Shown one piece after another: positions 1 to 8,990 of a DNA stretch of 64,000 nucleotides. Under the pieces are notes generated by a model that was not told where the DNA came from, ran no database searches, and worked only from the letters and a program-made list of their open reading frames with translations. The position numbers and the translations under genes are program-made. Within the stretch, counting starts at the first letter, position 1, and every line of letters begins with the position of its first letter. Source of the DNA: Betaproteobacteria bacterium HGW-Betaproteobacteria-7. Lineage in GTDB: Bacteria > Pseudomonadota > Gammaproteobacteria > Burkholderiales > Rhodocyclaceae. Location: contig PHCE01000010.1 of assembly GCA_002840765.1 (NCBI GenBank), forward strand, positions 232,039 to 296,038, in the 5' to 3' direction.

Positions 1-1
1 C

Positions 2-1573
2 CGGTGGATCGACGTCAATCCGACCCTGGCGCGCATGGTCGGCTACACGCCCGAGGAGATGCAGGGTAAAACCTGGGGCGAGATGACCCACCCCGACGAC
101 CTGGAAGCCAGCCGCCAGGCCTTCGCGTCGGTCCTCAGTGGCGAGCGCGATTCCTATAGCCTGGAGAAACGTTATCTCCGGTCGGATGGCACCGCCGTCG
201 ATGCTGTCATCCTCGCCCGCGGCATTCGCGCCGCCGATGGCCAGCTGGAATACCTGACCGCGGTGATCACCGACGTCACCGAGCGCCGGCGCTCCGAAGC
301 CGCCCTGCGGCTCGCCATGCAGGTAGTCAACGCCAGCCCGGTCGTCTGTTTCCGCTGGCAGGCGTGCGACGATTGGCCGGTAGTCTTCGTTTCCGACAAC
401 GTCCGCCAGTGGGGCTATTCGCCGGAAGACCTGATCGCCGGCCGGCCGGACTATTCCGACATGGTGCATCCCGACGACATCGCCCGCGTTGTCGAGGAAG
501 TGCTGAGCAACACGGCCGCCGGCAAGACCGCCTACGATCAGGAATACCGGCTGATCACCGCCGACAACCGGGTGCTCTGGGTACTCGACCGCACCCAGGT
601 GATTCGTGCCGAGGATGGCACGCCGCTGTACTACGACGGCATGGTTGCCGACATCACCGAACGCAAACAGCAGGAACTGCTGCTCGCCGACAACCTGGCC
701 CGCCAGCAGACCCTGAATAAACGCCTGGAGGAAGCCAGCAGCCAGCTGATGCAATCGGAAAAGATGGCCTCCATCGGCCAGCTGGCCGCCGGCATCGCCC
801 ACGAACTGAACAACCCGATCGGCTTCGTCCATTCCAATCTGGGCACCCTCGACAGCTACCTGCACGACCTGCAGACCATCGTCGAGACCTATCAGGCCTA
901 CGTCGCCGCCCAGCCGGAATCGGCGGAGTCGGCAGCCATCGCCCGCCTGCTCGAGGATCGCGATTTCGCCTTTCTCAAGGAGGACATCTTCAAGCTGGTC
1001 GCCGAGTCGAAGGATGGCCTCGGCCGCGTCCGCAAGATCGTCCAGGACCTGAAGACCTTCTCGCGCGTTGGCGAGCAGGAATGGAAGGAGGCCGACCTGC
1101 ACCAGGGCCTCGATTCGACCCTTAACATCGTCTGGAACGAACTCAAGTACAAGTGCAAGGTAGTCAAGGAATACGGCGATATCCCGCCGGTGTACTGCCT
1201 GATATCGCAACTCAATCAGGTGTTCATGAACCTGCTGGTCAACGCCGGCCACGCCATTGAAACACAGGGCACGATCACCATCCGTACCGGTCTGCACGGA
1301 ACCGACAGCGTCTGCATCGAGATCACCGATAGCGGATCGGGGATACCACAGGAAATTCTCAAACGCATCTTCGACCCTTTCTTCACCACCAAACCGATCG
1401 GCAAGGGTACCGGCCTCGGGCTGTCGCTCTCCTACAACATCGTCCGCAGCCATCACGGCCGCCTCGAAGTCAGCAGCGAACCCGGAGTCGGCAGCACATT
1501 CCGCGTTATCCTGCCAATCTACCAGGCGCCGGGTAGCGACCCCGCCGCCAAGAACACGGAGCCAACTGCATGA
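2..1573 (+). CDS. PAS-domain sensor histidine kinase (5' end outside window)
   Basis: The reading frame is open from base 2, so the start lies upstream. The visible part has a PAS/PAC unit (up to about nt 300), a second PAS/PAC (about 330-665), a short coiled coil, then a HisKA segment with the phospho-acceptor motif [11 protein letters not shown] (His codon 800-802) and a HATPase_c domain with N box ([16 protein letters not shown]), G1 (DSGSGIP) and G2 ([10 protein letters not shown]). It should autophosphorylate on His and feed receiver proteins. No membrane segment is visible. Its stop overlaps the next start (ATGA at 1570-1573), so it is translationally coupled to the REC/HD-GYP gene. The kinase core closely resembles that of the hemerythrin kinase at 7514, suggesting duplication within the operon. 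Confidence 0.93.
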   Translation, partial: RWIDVNPTLARMVGYTPEEMQGKTWGEMTHPDDLEASRQAFASVLSGERDSYSLEKRYLRSDGTAVDAVILARGIRAADGQLEYLTAVITDVTERRRSEAALRLAMQVVNASPVVCFRWQACDDWPVVFVSDNVRQWGYSPEDLIAGRPDYSDMVHPDDIARVVEEVLSNTAAGKTAYDQEYRLITADNRVLWVLDRTQVIRAEDGTPLYYDGMVADITERKQQELLLADNLARQQTLNKRLEEASSQLMQSEKMASIGQLAAGIAHELNNPIGFVHSNLGTLDSYLHDLQTIVETYQAYVAAQPESAESAAIARLLEDRDFAFLKEDIFKLVAESKDGLGRVRKIVQDLKTFSRVGEQEWKEADLHQGLDSTLNIVWNELKYKCKVVKEYGDIPPVYCLISQLNQVFMNLLVNAGHAIETQGTITIRTGLHGTDSVCIEITDSGSGIPQEILKRIFDPFFTTKPIGKGTGLGLSLSYNIVRSHHGRLEVSSEPGVGSTFRVILPIYQAPGSDPAAKNTEPTA

Positions 1574-2865
1574 GCGAGGAGCGCCCCCTCACCCTGCTCT
1601 TCGTCGATGACGAACCGAGCATCCTTTCCGCCCTGCGCCGTCTGTTCCGGCCGCACGGCTACCGCATCCTGATCGCCGAAAGCGGCCAGGCCGGCCTTGA
1701 CACGCTGGCGAGCGAAACGGTCGATCTGGTCATTTCCGACATGCGCATGCCGGAAATGGACGGCGCCACCTTCCTCAAAGCGGTGCGCAGCAGGTGGCCA
1801 GGCATCGTGCGCATCCTGCTCACCGGCTACGCCGACATCACGTCGACCATCGCCGCCATCAACGAAGGCGAAATCTACCGCTACATCGCCAAGCCATGGG
1901 ACGACAACGAGATCGTCCTCGTCGTCCGCGAGGCCCTCGAACGCCAGCGCCTGGAGAGCGAAAACCAGCGCCTGAGCGAACTCACCCGGCAGCAGAACGA
2001 TGAGCTGAAGGCCCTCAACGCCGGCCTCGAACAGAAGGTGGCAGAGCGAACGGCCGAAGTCCGTGGCGCCCTCGGCGAATTGCGCAAGACCTTCATGGCC
2101 ACGGTGCAGGTTTGCGCCGGCATGGTCGAACTGCGTGCCGGCCAGGCCGGCGCCCAGCTCGTCGGCCACGGTCGACGGGTGGCCGAACATGCCCGCCTGG
2201 TCGCCCGTCGCCTGCAACTGGCCGACAACGAAGTGCAGGCGATCATGCTTGCCGGACTGTTGCACGACATCGGCAAGATCGGTCTGGCCGACGAACTGCT
2301 GACCCGCCCGTTCAACCTGTTGACGCCCGAGCATCGGGCCCTGGTCATGAAGCACTCGGTGCTCGGCCAGAACATCCTGATGCCGATCGAGAAGCTGCAC
2401 GATTCGGCCCTACTGATCCGCCATCACCATGAAAACTACGACGGCAGCGGCTTTCCCGACCGCCTGGCCGGCATGGCCATTCCCATTGGCAGCCGCATCC
2501 TGGCCGTGGTCAACGATTACGACGCGCTGCAGATCGGCACCTTGGCCCAGCGCCCGCAGAAGCCGGCCGATGCCCTGACCTTCCTGCTCGACAACCGCGG
2601 CCGCCGCTATGACCCAAGGGTCGTCGACGCTTTCGCCGCCCTGCTCGCCGAGACGCAGAAGCCGCCCCCCGGCGAAGTCGCACTGCGTCCGCTGCATCTC
2701 AAGCCCGGCCAGATCCTCGCCCGCGAACTGAATCATTCGGAGGGATTCATGCTGCTTGCCCAGGGCAGCCGCATCACGCCCGAGATCATTCAGCAGTTGA
2801 TAAAGCTGGAAGAAAGCGAGCAGCGCACCTATACCCTCTACATCCGTCAGGAGGAAAAATCATGA
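1570..2865 (+). CDS. response regulator with HD-GYP-type c-di-GMP phosphodiesterase domain
   Basis: 431 aa. The receiver domain (1-125) has the acidic pair D13-D14, phospho-acceptor D57 (VISD) and K108 (KPW). A coiled coil (125-165) leads to an HD-GYP domain with HD at 232-233 (LLHDIGKIGL) and the downstream HHENYDGSGFP. The classical GYP is GFP here (294-296), a conservative change seen in some members. HD-GYP proteins hydrolyse c-di-GMP, so phosphorylation by a neighbouring kinase probably tunes local c-di-GMP. About 80 C-terminal residues after the HD-GYP core are not assigned. The gene overlaps its neighbours by 4 nt on both sides. Confidence 0.92.
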   Translation: MSEERPLTLLFVDDEPSILSALRRLFRPHGYRILIAESGQAGLDTLASETVDLVISDMRMPEMDGATFLKAVRSRWPGIVRILLTGYADITSTIAAINEGEIYRYIAKPWDDNEIVLVVREALERQRLESENQRLSELTRQQNDELKALNAGLEQKVAERTAEVRGALGELRKTFMATVQVCAGMVELRAGQAGAQLVGHGRRVAEHARLVARRLQLADNEVQAIMLAGLLHDIGKIGLADELLTRPFNLLTPEHRALVMKHSVLGQNILMPIEKLHDSALLIRHHHENYDGSGFPDRLAGMAIPIGSRILAVVNDYDALQIGTLAQRPQKPADALTFLLDNRGRRYDPRVVDAFAALLAETQKPPPGEVALRPLHLKPGQILARELNHSEGFMLLAQGSRITPEIIQQLIKLEESEQRTYTLYIRQEEKS

Positions 2866-3425
2866 GCCGCGTCATGCTCGTCGACGACGAGGAGTCGATC
2901 CTCGGCGCGCTGCGCCGGCTGCTGCGGGTCGCCCCCTGTACGGTCGGCAACAAGACTTACACGCTGGAAGTGGAAACCTTCGTCTCGGCGAAGGAAGCCC
3001 TGGCCCGGGCGCGCGAGGAAGAATTCGACCTCTTCGTCAGCGACTACCGGATGCCGGAAATGGACGGCATCGAATTCCTCAAGGCCGCCCGGGAAATCCA
3101 GCCCGATGCGGCGCGCCTGATCCTCTCCGGTTACGCCGACCTGAATGCGCTGATCCGCGCCGTCAACGAAGTCGGCATCGAGCGCTTCATCGGCAAGCCG
3201 TGGAACGATTACGAACTGGTGGCGGCGATTGGTCAGGCCCTGGCCCACCGCGATCTGCTGCAGGAAAACCGCCAGCTGGCCAATCTGGTCCGCCTGGAAA
3301 TGGGCGACACGACACCCGAGGCGCTCGAGGCCGCGCGTCTGGAACAGATCGAACCCGGCATCACCCAGGTCAACTGGGGGCCGGACGGCTCGGTGCTGAT
3401 CGATCCGGACCTCCTGAAAGACTGA
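2862..3425 (+). CDS. receiver-domain response regulator without recognised output domain
   Basis: 187 aa. One receiver domain (about 1-130): D8-D9, phospho-acceptor D61 in FVSDYRMPEMDG, and conserved KPW near 115. The stretch at 22-37 between helix 1 and strand 2 is longer than usual. The last 55 residues (helical, ending VNWGPDGSVLIDPDLLKD) match no DNA-binding or enzymatic domain I know. It overlaps the HD-GYP gene by ATGA and is followed 2 nt later by the GTPase gene. It may be a phosphotransfer intermediate or a protein-interaction regulator of the GTPase; that role is inference from position. Confidence 0.88.
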   Translation: MSRVMLVDDEESILGALRRLLRVAPCTVGNKTYTLEVETFVSAKEALARAREEEFDLFVSDYRMPEMDGIEFLKAAREIQPDAARLILSGYADLNALIRAVNEVGIERFIGKPWNDYELVAAIGQALAHRDLLQENRQLANLVRLEMGDTTPEALEAARLEQIEPGITQVNWGPDGSVLIDPDLLKD

Positions 3426-3427
3426 GG

Positions 3428-4081
3428 ATGCCTGACGGCGACGCCAGCACCCTGACCTTCAAGCTCGTTTATTACGGGCCGGCACAGAGTGGCAAGACGA
3501 CCAATCTGCTGCGCCTGCACGAACAACTGGCACCGGAATTGAAAGGCGAGATGATGACGCTGGAGACGCAGGGCGACCGCACCCTGTTCTTCGATCTGCT
3601 GCCACTCGGTTTTCGCGCCCCCTCCGGCCTGCTGATCAAATTCCGCCTGTTTACTGTCCCCGGCCAGGTGGCCCATGACGGCACGCGCAAGGCGGTGCTG
3701 TCGCGGGCCGACGGCATCGTCTTCGTCGCCGATTCGCAGCGCAGCCAGGAAACCAACAATGCCGAGGCCTTCAAGACGCTGGCCGACAACTGCTCGCGCG
3801 TCGGCCTCGACTTCCAGGCCATGCCGCTGGTCGTCCAGTTCAACAAGCAGGATCTGCCCGCTGCCGTGCCGCCGGAAGAAATTCGCGGCCGCTTCAGCGC
3901 GGCACCCTGGCCGCTGACTTTCGCCTCGGCCCTGCACGGCAACGGCGTCGTCGCCACCTTCGAACTGCTGCTGCGCGCCACCTTTCGGCGCTACGCCGCC
4001 GACAGCGAACTGAGCAGCCGCCATGCCCTCGACGAGGAAAGTTTCGTCCGTGGCGCTCTCGGCCCGGCAGCGGCATCATGA
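3428..4081 (+). CDS. MglA-like small Ras-family GTPase
   Basis: 217 aa from the ATG just after the previous stop; longer in-frame readings would run into the upstream gene. It carries a P-loop GPAQSGKTTN (17-26), DRTLFFDLLPLG (50-61) matching the MglA switch region, TVPGQ (76-80) and NKQD (139-142). These are the hallmarks of MglA, the bacterial GTPase that sets polarity and drives gliding or type IV pilus motility in Myxococcus. R51 and Q80 line up with the intrinsic catalytic Arg and Gln of MglA. No MglB/roadblock GAP gene is nearby. The stop overlaps the next kinase start by ATGA. It plausibly acts as a switch between the sensors and the PilB-like ATPase encoded downstream. Confidence 0.88.
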   Translation: MPDGDASTLTFKLVYYGPAQSGKTTNLLRLHEQLAPELKGEMMTLETQGDRTLFFDLLPLGFRAPSGLLIKFRLFTVPGQVAHDGTRKAVLSRADGIVFVADSQRSQETNNAEAFKTLADNCSRVGLDFQAMPLVVQFNKQDLPAAVPPEEIRGRFSAAPWPLTFASALHGNGVVATFELLLRATFRRYAADSELSSRHALDEESFVRGALGPAAAS

Positions 4082-5277
4082 ACGACAGCTTCGACCGCGA
4101 CTGGCAACTCGGCGAACTGCTCGACGAGCGTCAGCTGGCGCAGGCTGGCAGCGCCCTCGGCGAACTGCTCGGTCGCGAGTTGGCCATCTGTGACGCCGCC
4201 GACCATGTCCTCTGGGGCATCCTGCCGCCGGCCGCCCGCCGCCTGCCGTTGGTCATCGAACTCGAACCGCTCGGCTGGCTCGTCGCCGACGTCCCCGAGG
4301 CCGCCCTGCATGGCGCTGCCGCCTTGCTGACGCAAATCCTGCGCACGCAAGTGCGCTTCAAGATGGCCTCCCATCTGCACGTGCAGGCGATGAGCGAGGA
4401 TTTCGAGACGCTGCGCCTGGAACATGCCCGCCTGCTCGAATCGGAAGCCCGCTACAAGGCGCTCGCCGAACAACTGGAAAAACGCGTCAAGGCCCAGGTG
4501 GCACAACTGGAGGAGCGCCAGCAGATGCTCTACGAGGCCGAGAAACTGGCTTCCGTCGGCCAGCTGGCTGCCGGCGTCGCCCACGAGGTCAACAATCCAC
4601 TCGGTTTCGTACGCAGCAACCTGAGCACCTTCGCTCGCTACCTGGAACGCATCAGTGAACTGAAGGGACAGCTGGCCGCCGGCCCGGCGGCATGGACGGC
4701 GCTCGATCTCGATTTCGTCGTCGCCGACAGCCAGGATCTGCTGCAGGAAAGCATCAAGGGCATTGACCGCATCGCCCGCATCGTCGCCGAATTGAAGAGC
4801 TTTTCCAACGTCGACCGGGCCAGCGAGGAATACACCGATATCAACGAATGCCTGCGCCATGCCGCCGGCGTCATCGACGGCCAGTTGCCGCCCGGCGTGA
4901 ACCTGCGTCTCGAGCTGCTGCCACTGCCACCGCTGGTCTGCCTGCCCGGCCACCTCAACCAGATGTTGTTGAACCTGCTGCGCAACGCCGCCCAGGCCAT
5001 CGCCGACGCGGGCCGGCCGGGCACCATCGTCGTTTCCAGCGAAGCCGACGATGCGGGCATCCACATCCGTATCAACGACGACGGCATCGGCATGAGCCAG
5101 GAACAGCTCGATCGCGCCTTCGAACCCTTCTACACCACCCGTCCGGTCGGCACCGGTGCCGGTCTCGGCCTCTCCTCGGCGCGCAACATCGTCCTCGCCC
5201 ACAGCGGCCAGATCGAACTGGCCAGCACGCCAAAGGCCGGAACGACGGTCAGCATCTTTCTACCGGTAGCCTCATGA
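4078..5277 (+). CDS. cytoplasmic sensor histidine kinase
   Basis: 399 aa, no membrane segment. Residues 1-105 form a compact input domain I cannot assign. A coiled coil follows (110-155), then HisKA with phospho-acceptor H169 (LAAGVAHEVNNPLGF) and HATPase_c with N box NQMLLNLLRNAAQAI, NDDGIGM and GTGAGLGLS. The kinase core is of the same family as the other two kinases of the operon but more diverged. It overlaps the GTPase gene upstream and the receiver-ATPase gene downstream (ATGA at both joints), so strict co-expression is likely and the fused receiver downstream is a natural phosphotransfer partner. Confidence 0.92.
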   Translation: MNDSFDRDWQLGELLDERQLAQAGSALGELLGRELAICDAADHVLWGILPPAARRLPLVIELEPLGWLVADVPEAALHGAAALLTQILRTQVRFKMASHLHVQAMSEDFETLRLEHARLLESEARYKALAEQLEKRVKAQVAQLEERQQMLYEAEKLASVGQLAAGVAHEVNNPLGFVRSNLSTFARYLERISELKGQLAAGPAAWTALDLDFVVADSQDLLQESIKGIDRIARIVAELKSFSNVDRASEEYTDINECLRHAAGVIDGQLPPGVNLRLELLPLPPLVCLPGHLNQMLLNLLRNAAQAIADAGRPGTIVVSSEADDAGIHIRINDDGIGMSQEQLDRAFEPFYTTRPVGTGAGLGLSSARNIVLAHSGQIELASTPKAGTTVSIFLPVAS

Positions 5278-7508
5278 CCGATTATTCGCAACTATTCACC
5301 GGCAGCAGCACCGCCGCCCAGGCACCCGCCGCCCACCTGACGCCGCCGCGCTACCGGCTGCTCTTCGTCGACGACGAACCGGGCATCCTCAAGGCACTGA
5401 CCCGCGTCTTCCGCCAGGAGAACTATGCCGTGGTCACCGCCGCCAGCGCTGCCGAAGGCCTGACGCGCCTGGCCGAGGCGGAAACCCATCTGGTGATCAG
5501 CGACTTCATGATGCCGGTGATGAACGGTGCCGAGTTCCTGCGCGAGATCAAGGCGCGCTCGCCGGAGACCATCCGCATCATGCTCACCGGCCACGCCAAC
5601 ACCGATGCAGTGATGGGGGCAATCAACGAGGGCGCGGTCTACAAATTCATCCTCAAGCCGTGGAACGACGACGATCTGCGCGTCACTGTCGCCCTCGCCC
5701 TCGAACGCTTCGACCTGATCGCCCGTAACCGGGTGCTGAAAAGCGACAACGAGAAAAAGACCAAGGAAATCTCGGCGCTGGCCAAGCTGGCGGCCACCCA
5801 CCGCAGCCGGCTGGGCATCGTCCTGCACAACAAGGGCGCCCTGACCGCCCCGCAGCTGCAGGAACTGACGCTGCTCCAGGAGCGGCGCAAGGAACCGCTG
5901 ATCCGCCTGCTGCTGGAAAAGGACTGGGTGCCGGAACGGCGCATCCGCGACATCCTGCGCACCGACATGCTGATCGAGGAAGTGCAACTGGCTGAATTCA
6001 GCATCGATCCGGCGATCGCCGAACTGATCCCGCACAGTTTCTGCGTTCGCCAGTTGGTTCTGCCGCTCAAGCTGGACGGCAAGCGCCTGCTGCTGGCCAT
6101 GGCCGATCCGCTCGACGAGGGCCTGATCGACGAAGTGCGCTTCACCGCCGGCCTCGACCTCAAGGTGGTGATGGCCGACGCCGAAGCCATCCGCCGCAAG
6201 ATCGAGAGCCTGTACGGCAGCGGCGTGGACTTCAAGGACCTGGAAACCCTGGTTTCCGGCGTCGATCCCTACGAAGGCATCGAGGTGGTCATCGAGGACG
6301 ACGAGACCACCGGCCTCGAAGACCTGTTGCGCGAAACCGAGGCACCGCCGGCCATCCGCCTGGCCAATGCGATCATTCTCGAGGCCATCCGTCTGAGCGC
6401 CTCCGACATCCACATTCAGCCCCGCACCAAGAGCGTCGTCGTCCGCTACCGCATCGACGGCGTCCTTGTGGACAAGATCCACATTCCGCCGCACCTGCAC
6501 AATTCGCTGGTTTCGCGCCTGAAGATCATGTCGGAACTCGACATTTCCGAGCGTCGGCGGCCCCAGGACGGGCGCATCACCGTGAAGACACCGCTGCGCA
6601 TGGTCGACCTGCGCATATCCACCCTGCCGACGATCAATGGCGAAAAGGTGGTGATGCGCATCCTCGACCGCAACTCCTCGGTTCATAGCCTGGATGGCCT
6701 CGGCTTCCCCGACGCCGACCTCCTGCGCATCGCCGACATGGTGGCCCGGCCCCAGGGCATCATCCTGGCCACCGGCCCGACCGGCAGCGGCAAGACGACA
6801 ACGCTGTACTCGCTGCTGCAGCACGACGCGACGCCGAGCAAGAACTACATCACCATCGAGGATCCGGTCGAGTACTACCTCGACATGGCCGGCCAGGTGC
6901 TGGTCCGCGAGAAGATCGGCCTGACTTTCCCCAGCGTCCTGCGCGCCATCCTGCGCCAGGACCCGGACGTCATCCTGCTTGGCGAAATCCGCGACTTCGA
7001 CACCGCCGAAGTCGCCTTCCACGCGGCGCTGACCGGCCACCAGGTGTTCTCCACCCTGCACACCAACTCGGCTGTCGGTACCATCGCCCGCCTGTTCGAT
7101 CTCGGCCTGAAGCCCTTCGTCGTCGCCTCGGCGCTCGAGGGCATCATCGCCCAGCGCCTGGTGCGCAAGGTCTGCCCGGAATGCAGTGAGCCGGTCGCCG
7201 CCGATCGCGAACTGTACCGCCGCCTCGGCCCGCTCTTCGACCCCGAGCGGCCGGCCTTCCGCGGCAAGGGCTGCGCCAGCTGCCACGGTCTCGGCTACAA
7301 GGGACGTGTCGGCATCTACGAAATCCTCACCCTGGACAGCGAATTGCGCGACCGCATCGGCAGTGGCGCCAGCATCCTCGATATCGGCCGCCTGGTCCGC
7401 CACAAGGGCATGCGCCCGATCGCCGCCCACGGCGCCGAGCTGGTCGCCGCCGGGCGCACCTCGGCCGAAGAAATACTGCGGGTGCTCGGCCCGTACACTG
7501 GAGATTGA
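5274..7508 (+). CDS. receiver domain fused to MshEN/GspE-PilB-type secretion ATPase
   Basis: 744 aa. Residues 27-145 form a receiver domain (D33-D34, phospho-acceptor D77, K128). Residues 178-315 are a GspE_N/MshEN domain; R179-Q202 fits most of the c-di-GMP-binding pattern (RLG at 179-181, G188, L195, Q202). Residues 355-740 form a type II secretion/type IV pilus assembly ATPase: Walker A GPTGSGKT (501-508), Walker B region ILLGEIRD (567-574), and a zinc-type pair CPEC (634-637) and CASC (667-670). ATG 5274 overlaps the kinase stop; the same frame is open further upstream but would bury that gene. PilB/GspE ATPases power pilus extension or secretion. No pilin, pilC or secretin gene lies in the window, so the machine it serves is unknown. 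Confidence 0.93.
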   Translation: MTDYSQLFTGSSTAAQAPAAHLTPPRYRLLFVDDEPGILKALTRVFRQENYAVVTAASAAEGLTRLAEAETHLVISDFMMPVMNGAEFLREIKARSPETIRIMLTGHANTDAVMGAINEGAVYKFILKPWNDDDLRVTVALALERFDLIARNRVLKSDNEKKTKEISALAKLAATHRSRLGIVLHNKGALTAPQLQELTLLQERRKEPLIRLLLEKDWVPERRIRDILRTDMLIEEVQLAEFSIDPAIAELIPHSFCVRQLVLPLKLDGKRLLLAMADPLDEGLIDEVRFTAGLDLKVVMADAEAIRRKIESLYGSGVDFKDLETLVSGVDPYEGIEVVIEDDETTGLEDLLRETEAPPAIRLANAIILEAIRLSASDIHIQPRTKSVVVRYRIDGVLVDKIHIPPHLHNSLVSRLKIMSELDISERRRPQDGRITVKTPLRMVDLRISTLPTINGEKVVMRILDRNSSVHSLDGLGFPDADLLRIADMVARPQGIILATGPTGSGKTTTLYSLLQHDATPSKNYITIEDPVEYYLDMAGQVLVREKIGLTFPSVLRAILRQDPDVILLGEIRDFDTAEVAFHAALTGHQVFSTLHTNSAVGTIARLFDLGLKPFVVASALEGIIAQRLVRKVCPECSEPVAADRELYRRLGPLFDPERPAFRGKGCASCHGLGYKGRVGIYEILTLDSELRDRIGSGASILDIGRLVRHKGMRPIAAHGAELVAAGRTSAEEILRVLGPYTGD

Positions 7509-7513
7509 CCACC

Positions 7514-8941
7514 ATGCACGCCTTCCTCTGGGACCAGCGATTCGAAACCGGCATCGACACCGTCGATCGCCAGCACCAGCATCTTGTTGATGTCGTGAAC
7601 CAGCTTGGCCAATTGCTGGAGAGCGGCGTCGACCTGGCCGGCGACAACCTGCAGCAAATGTTCCACGATCTCGCCCAGTACGCCCACCGGCACTTCGCCG
7701 ACGAGGAAAAGCTGATGAGCGAGACGGCCATCGACGAGCGCCACCAGCAGGCGCACGCCCGCCATCACCGCCAGTTCGTCGAGCAGGTGGTCGGCCTGTG
7801 GAACTCCCGCGGCACTCTGGCGCACCCGGCGGAAACCCTGCATGGCTTCCTCGCTTCCTGGCTGACCGTGCATATCCTCGGCGAGGATCAGACCATGGCC
7901 CGGCAGATCGCCGCAGTCACCGTCGGCACGCCGGCTGCCGACGCCTTCGCCGACACCGAACACGCCGCCGATACGGCGACCAGCATCCTGCTCGGTGCCA
8001 TGCAGCGCCTCTATGGTGTCGTCTCCGAGCAGAATCAGAATCTGGCCGCCATCAACCAGTCACTGGAAACGCGTATCGCCGAGCGCACCGCCGAACTGCA
8101 ACAGACCAACATCCAGCTGGCACAAGAGCAACGCGAACTGACCCAGTTGCTGGCGCGGATCGAGGAAACACAGAATCAGCTGATGCAGTCGGAGAAGATG
8201 GCCGCCATCGGTCAGCTTGCCGCCGGTGTCGCGCACGAGATCAATAACCCGGTCGGCTTCGTCAATTCCAACATCGGCACGCTGAAAACCTACACCAACC
8301 AACTGCTGGCGGTCATCGCTGCTTACGAGGATGGCGCTCCGGCGGCCATAGCCGACGCCCGCAACAAGGCCGACCTGGAGTTCCTGCGCGAAGATCTGCC
8401 GACGCTGATCCACGAATCGCAGGATGGGCTGAGCCGGGTCACCCGCATCGTTCAGGACCTCAAGGACTTCTCCCATGTCGACGAGGCCGAGCAGCAGCAG
8501 GCCGACCTCAATGCCGGCATCGAGAGCACGCTCAACGTCGTTGCCAACGAAATCAAGTACAAGGCGGAAGTGCTCCGCGAACTGGGCGACATCCCCGCCG
8601 TGCGCTGCGTGCCGGCACAGATCAACCAGGTGTTCATGAACCTGCTGGTCAACGCTGCCCAGGCGATCGAAACGCGCGGTTCGATCACCATTCGTTCCGG
8701 CACCGAGAACGGTTTCGTCTGGTTCGAGGTGGAAGATACCGGCAAGGGCATGACCGAGGAGGTCCAGCGCCGCATCTTCGAACCCTTCTACACCACCAAG
8801 CCGGTCGGCAAGGGCACCGGCCTCGGCCTCTCGCTGTCTTACGACATCATCGTCAAGAAGCACGGCGGGCGCTTCGACGTCCGCAGCACGCCGGGTGTCG
8901 GCACCTGCTTCCGGCTGTGGCTGCCCATCGGCAGCGAGTAG
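7514..8941 (+). CDS. hemerythrin-domain sensor histidine kinase
   Basis: 475 aa from ATG 7514; an in-frame TTG at 7505 would overlap the previous stop. Residues 1-130 are a bacteriohemerythrin domain with the expected di-iron ligand pattern: H21, H60 and E64 (HFADE), H77 and H81, H120 and D125 (HILGED). A helical linker (150-225) leads to HisKA (H241 in AAGVAHEINNPVGF) and HATPase_c ([26 protein letters not shown]). Hemerythrin domains bind O2 or sense redox/NO through a di-iron centre, so this is a probable cytoplasmic oxygen/redox sensor kinase. It is the last gene of the operon; prfB follows with its own -10. Confidence 0.92.
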   Translation: MHAFLWDQRFETGIDTVDRQHQHLVDVVNQLGQLLESGVDLAGDNLQQMFHDLAQYAHRHFADEEKLMSETAIDERHQQAHARHHRQFVEQVVGLWNSRGTLAHPAETLHGFLASWLTVHILGEDQTMARQIAAVTVGTPAADAFADTEHAADTATSILLGAMQRLYGVVSEQNQNLAAINQSLETRIAERTAELQQTNIQLAQEQRELTQLLARIEETQNQLMQSEKMAAIGQLAAGVAHEINNPVGFVNSNIGTLKTYTNQLLAVIAAYEDGAPAAIADARNKADLEFLREDLPTLIHESQDGLSRVTRIVQDLKDFSHVDEAEQQQADLNAGIESTLNVVANEIKYKAEVLRELGDIPAVRCVPAQINQVFMNLLVNAAQAIETRGSITIRSGTENGFVWFEVEDTGKGMTEEVQRRIFEPFYTTKPVGKGTGLGLSLSYDIIVKKHGGRFDVRSTPGVGTCFRLWLPIGSE

Positions 8942-8951
8942 CGGGCGGCAG

Positions 8952-8957
8952 TATAAT
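8952..8957 (+). promoter_or_regulatory. -10 element upstream of prfB
   Basis: A perfect TATAAT lies 33 nt before the prfB ATG in the short gap after the kinase operon. No convincing -35 is seen at 17 nt, so this is a candidate only. Confidence 0.45.
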
Positions 8958-8990
8958 GCTCGGCTTTCGCCACGAACTGCAGGAATCCCC

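Noticed and set aside
5292..7430. 712-codon open frame on the minus strand
   Set aside because: Mirror of the high-GC receiver-ATPase gene; composition (A, D, G, V, Q runs) is that of antisense shadow, with no motif or ribosome site.
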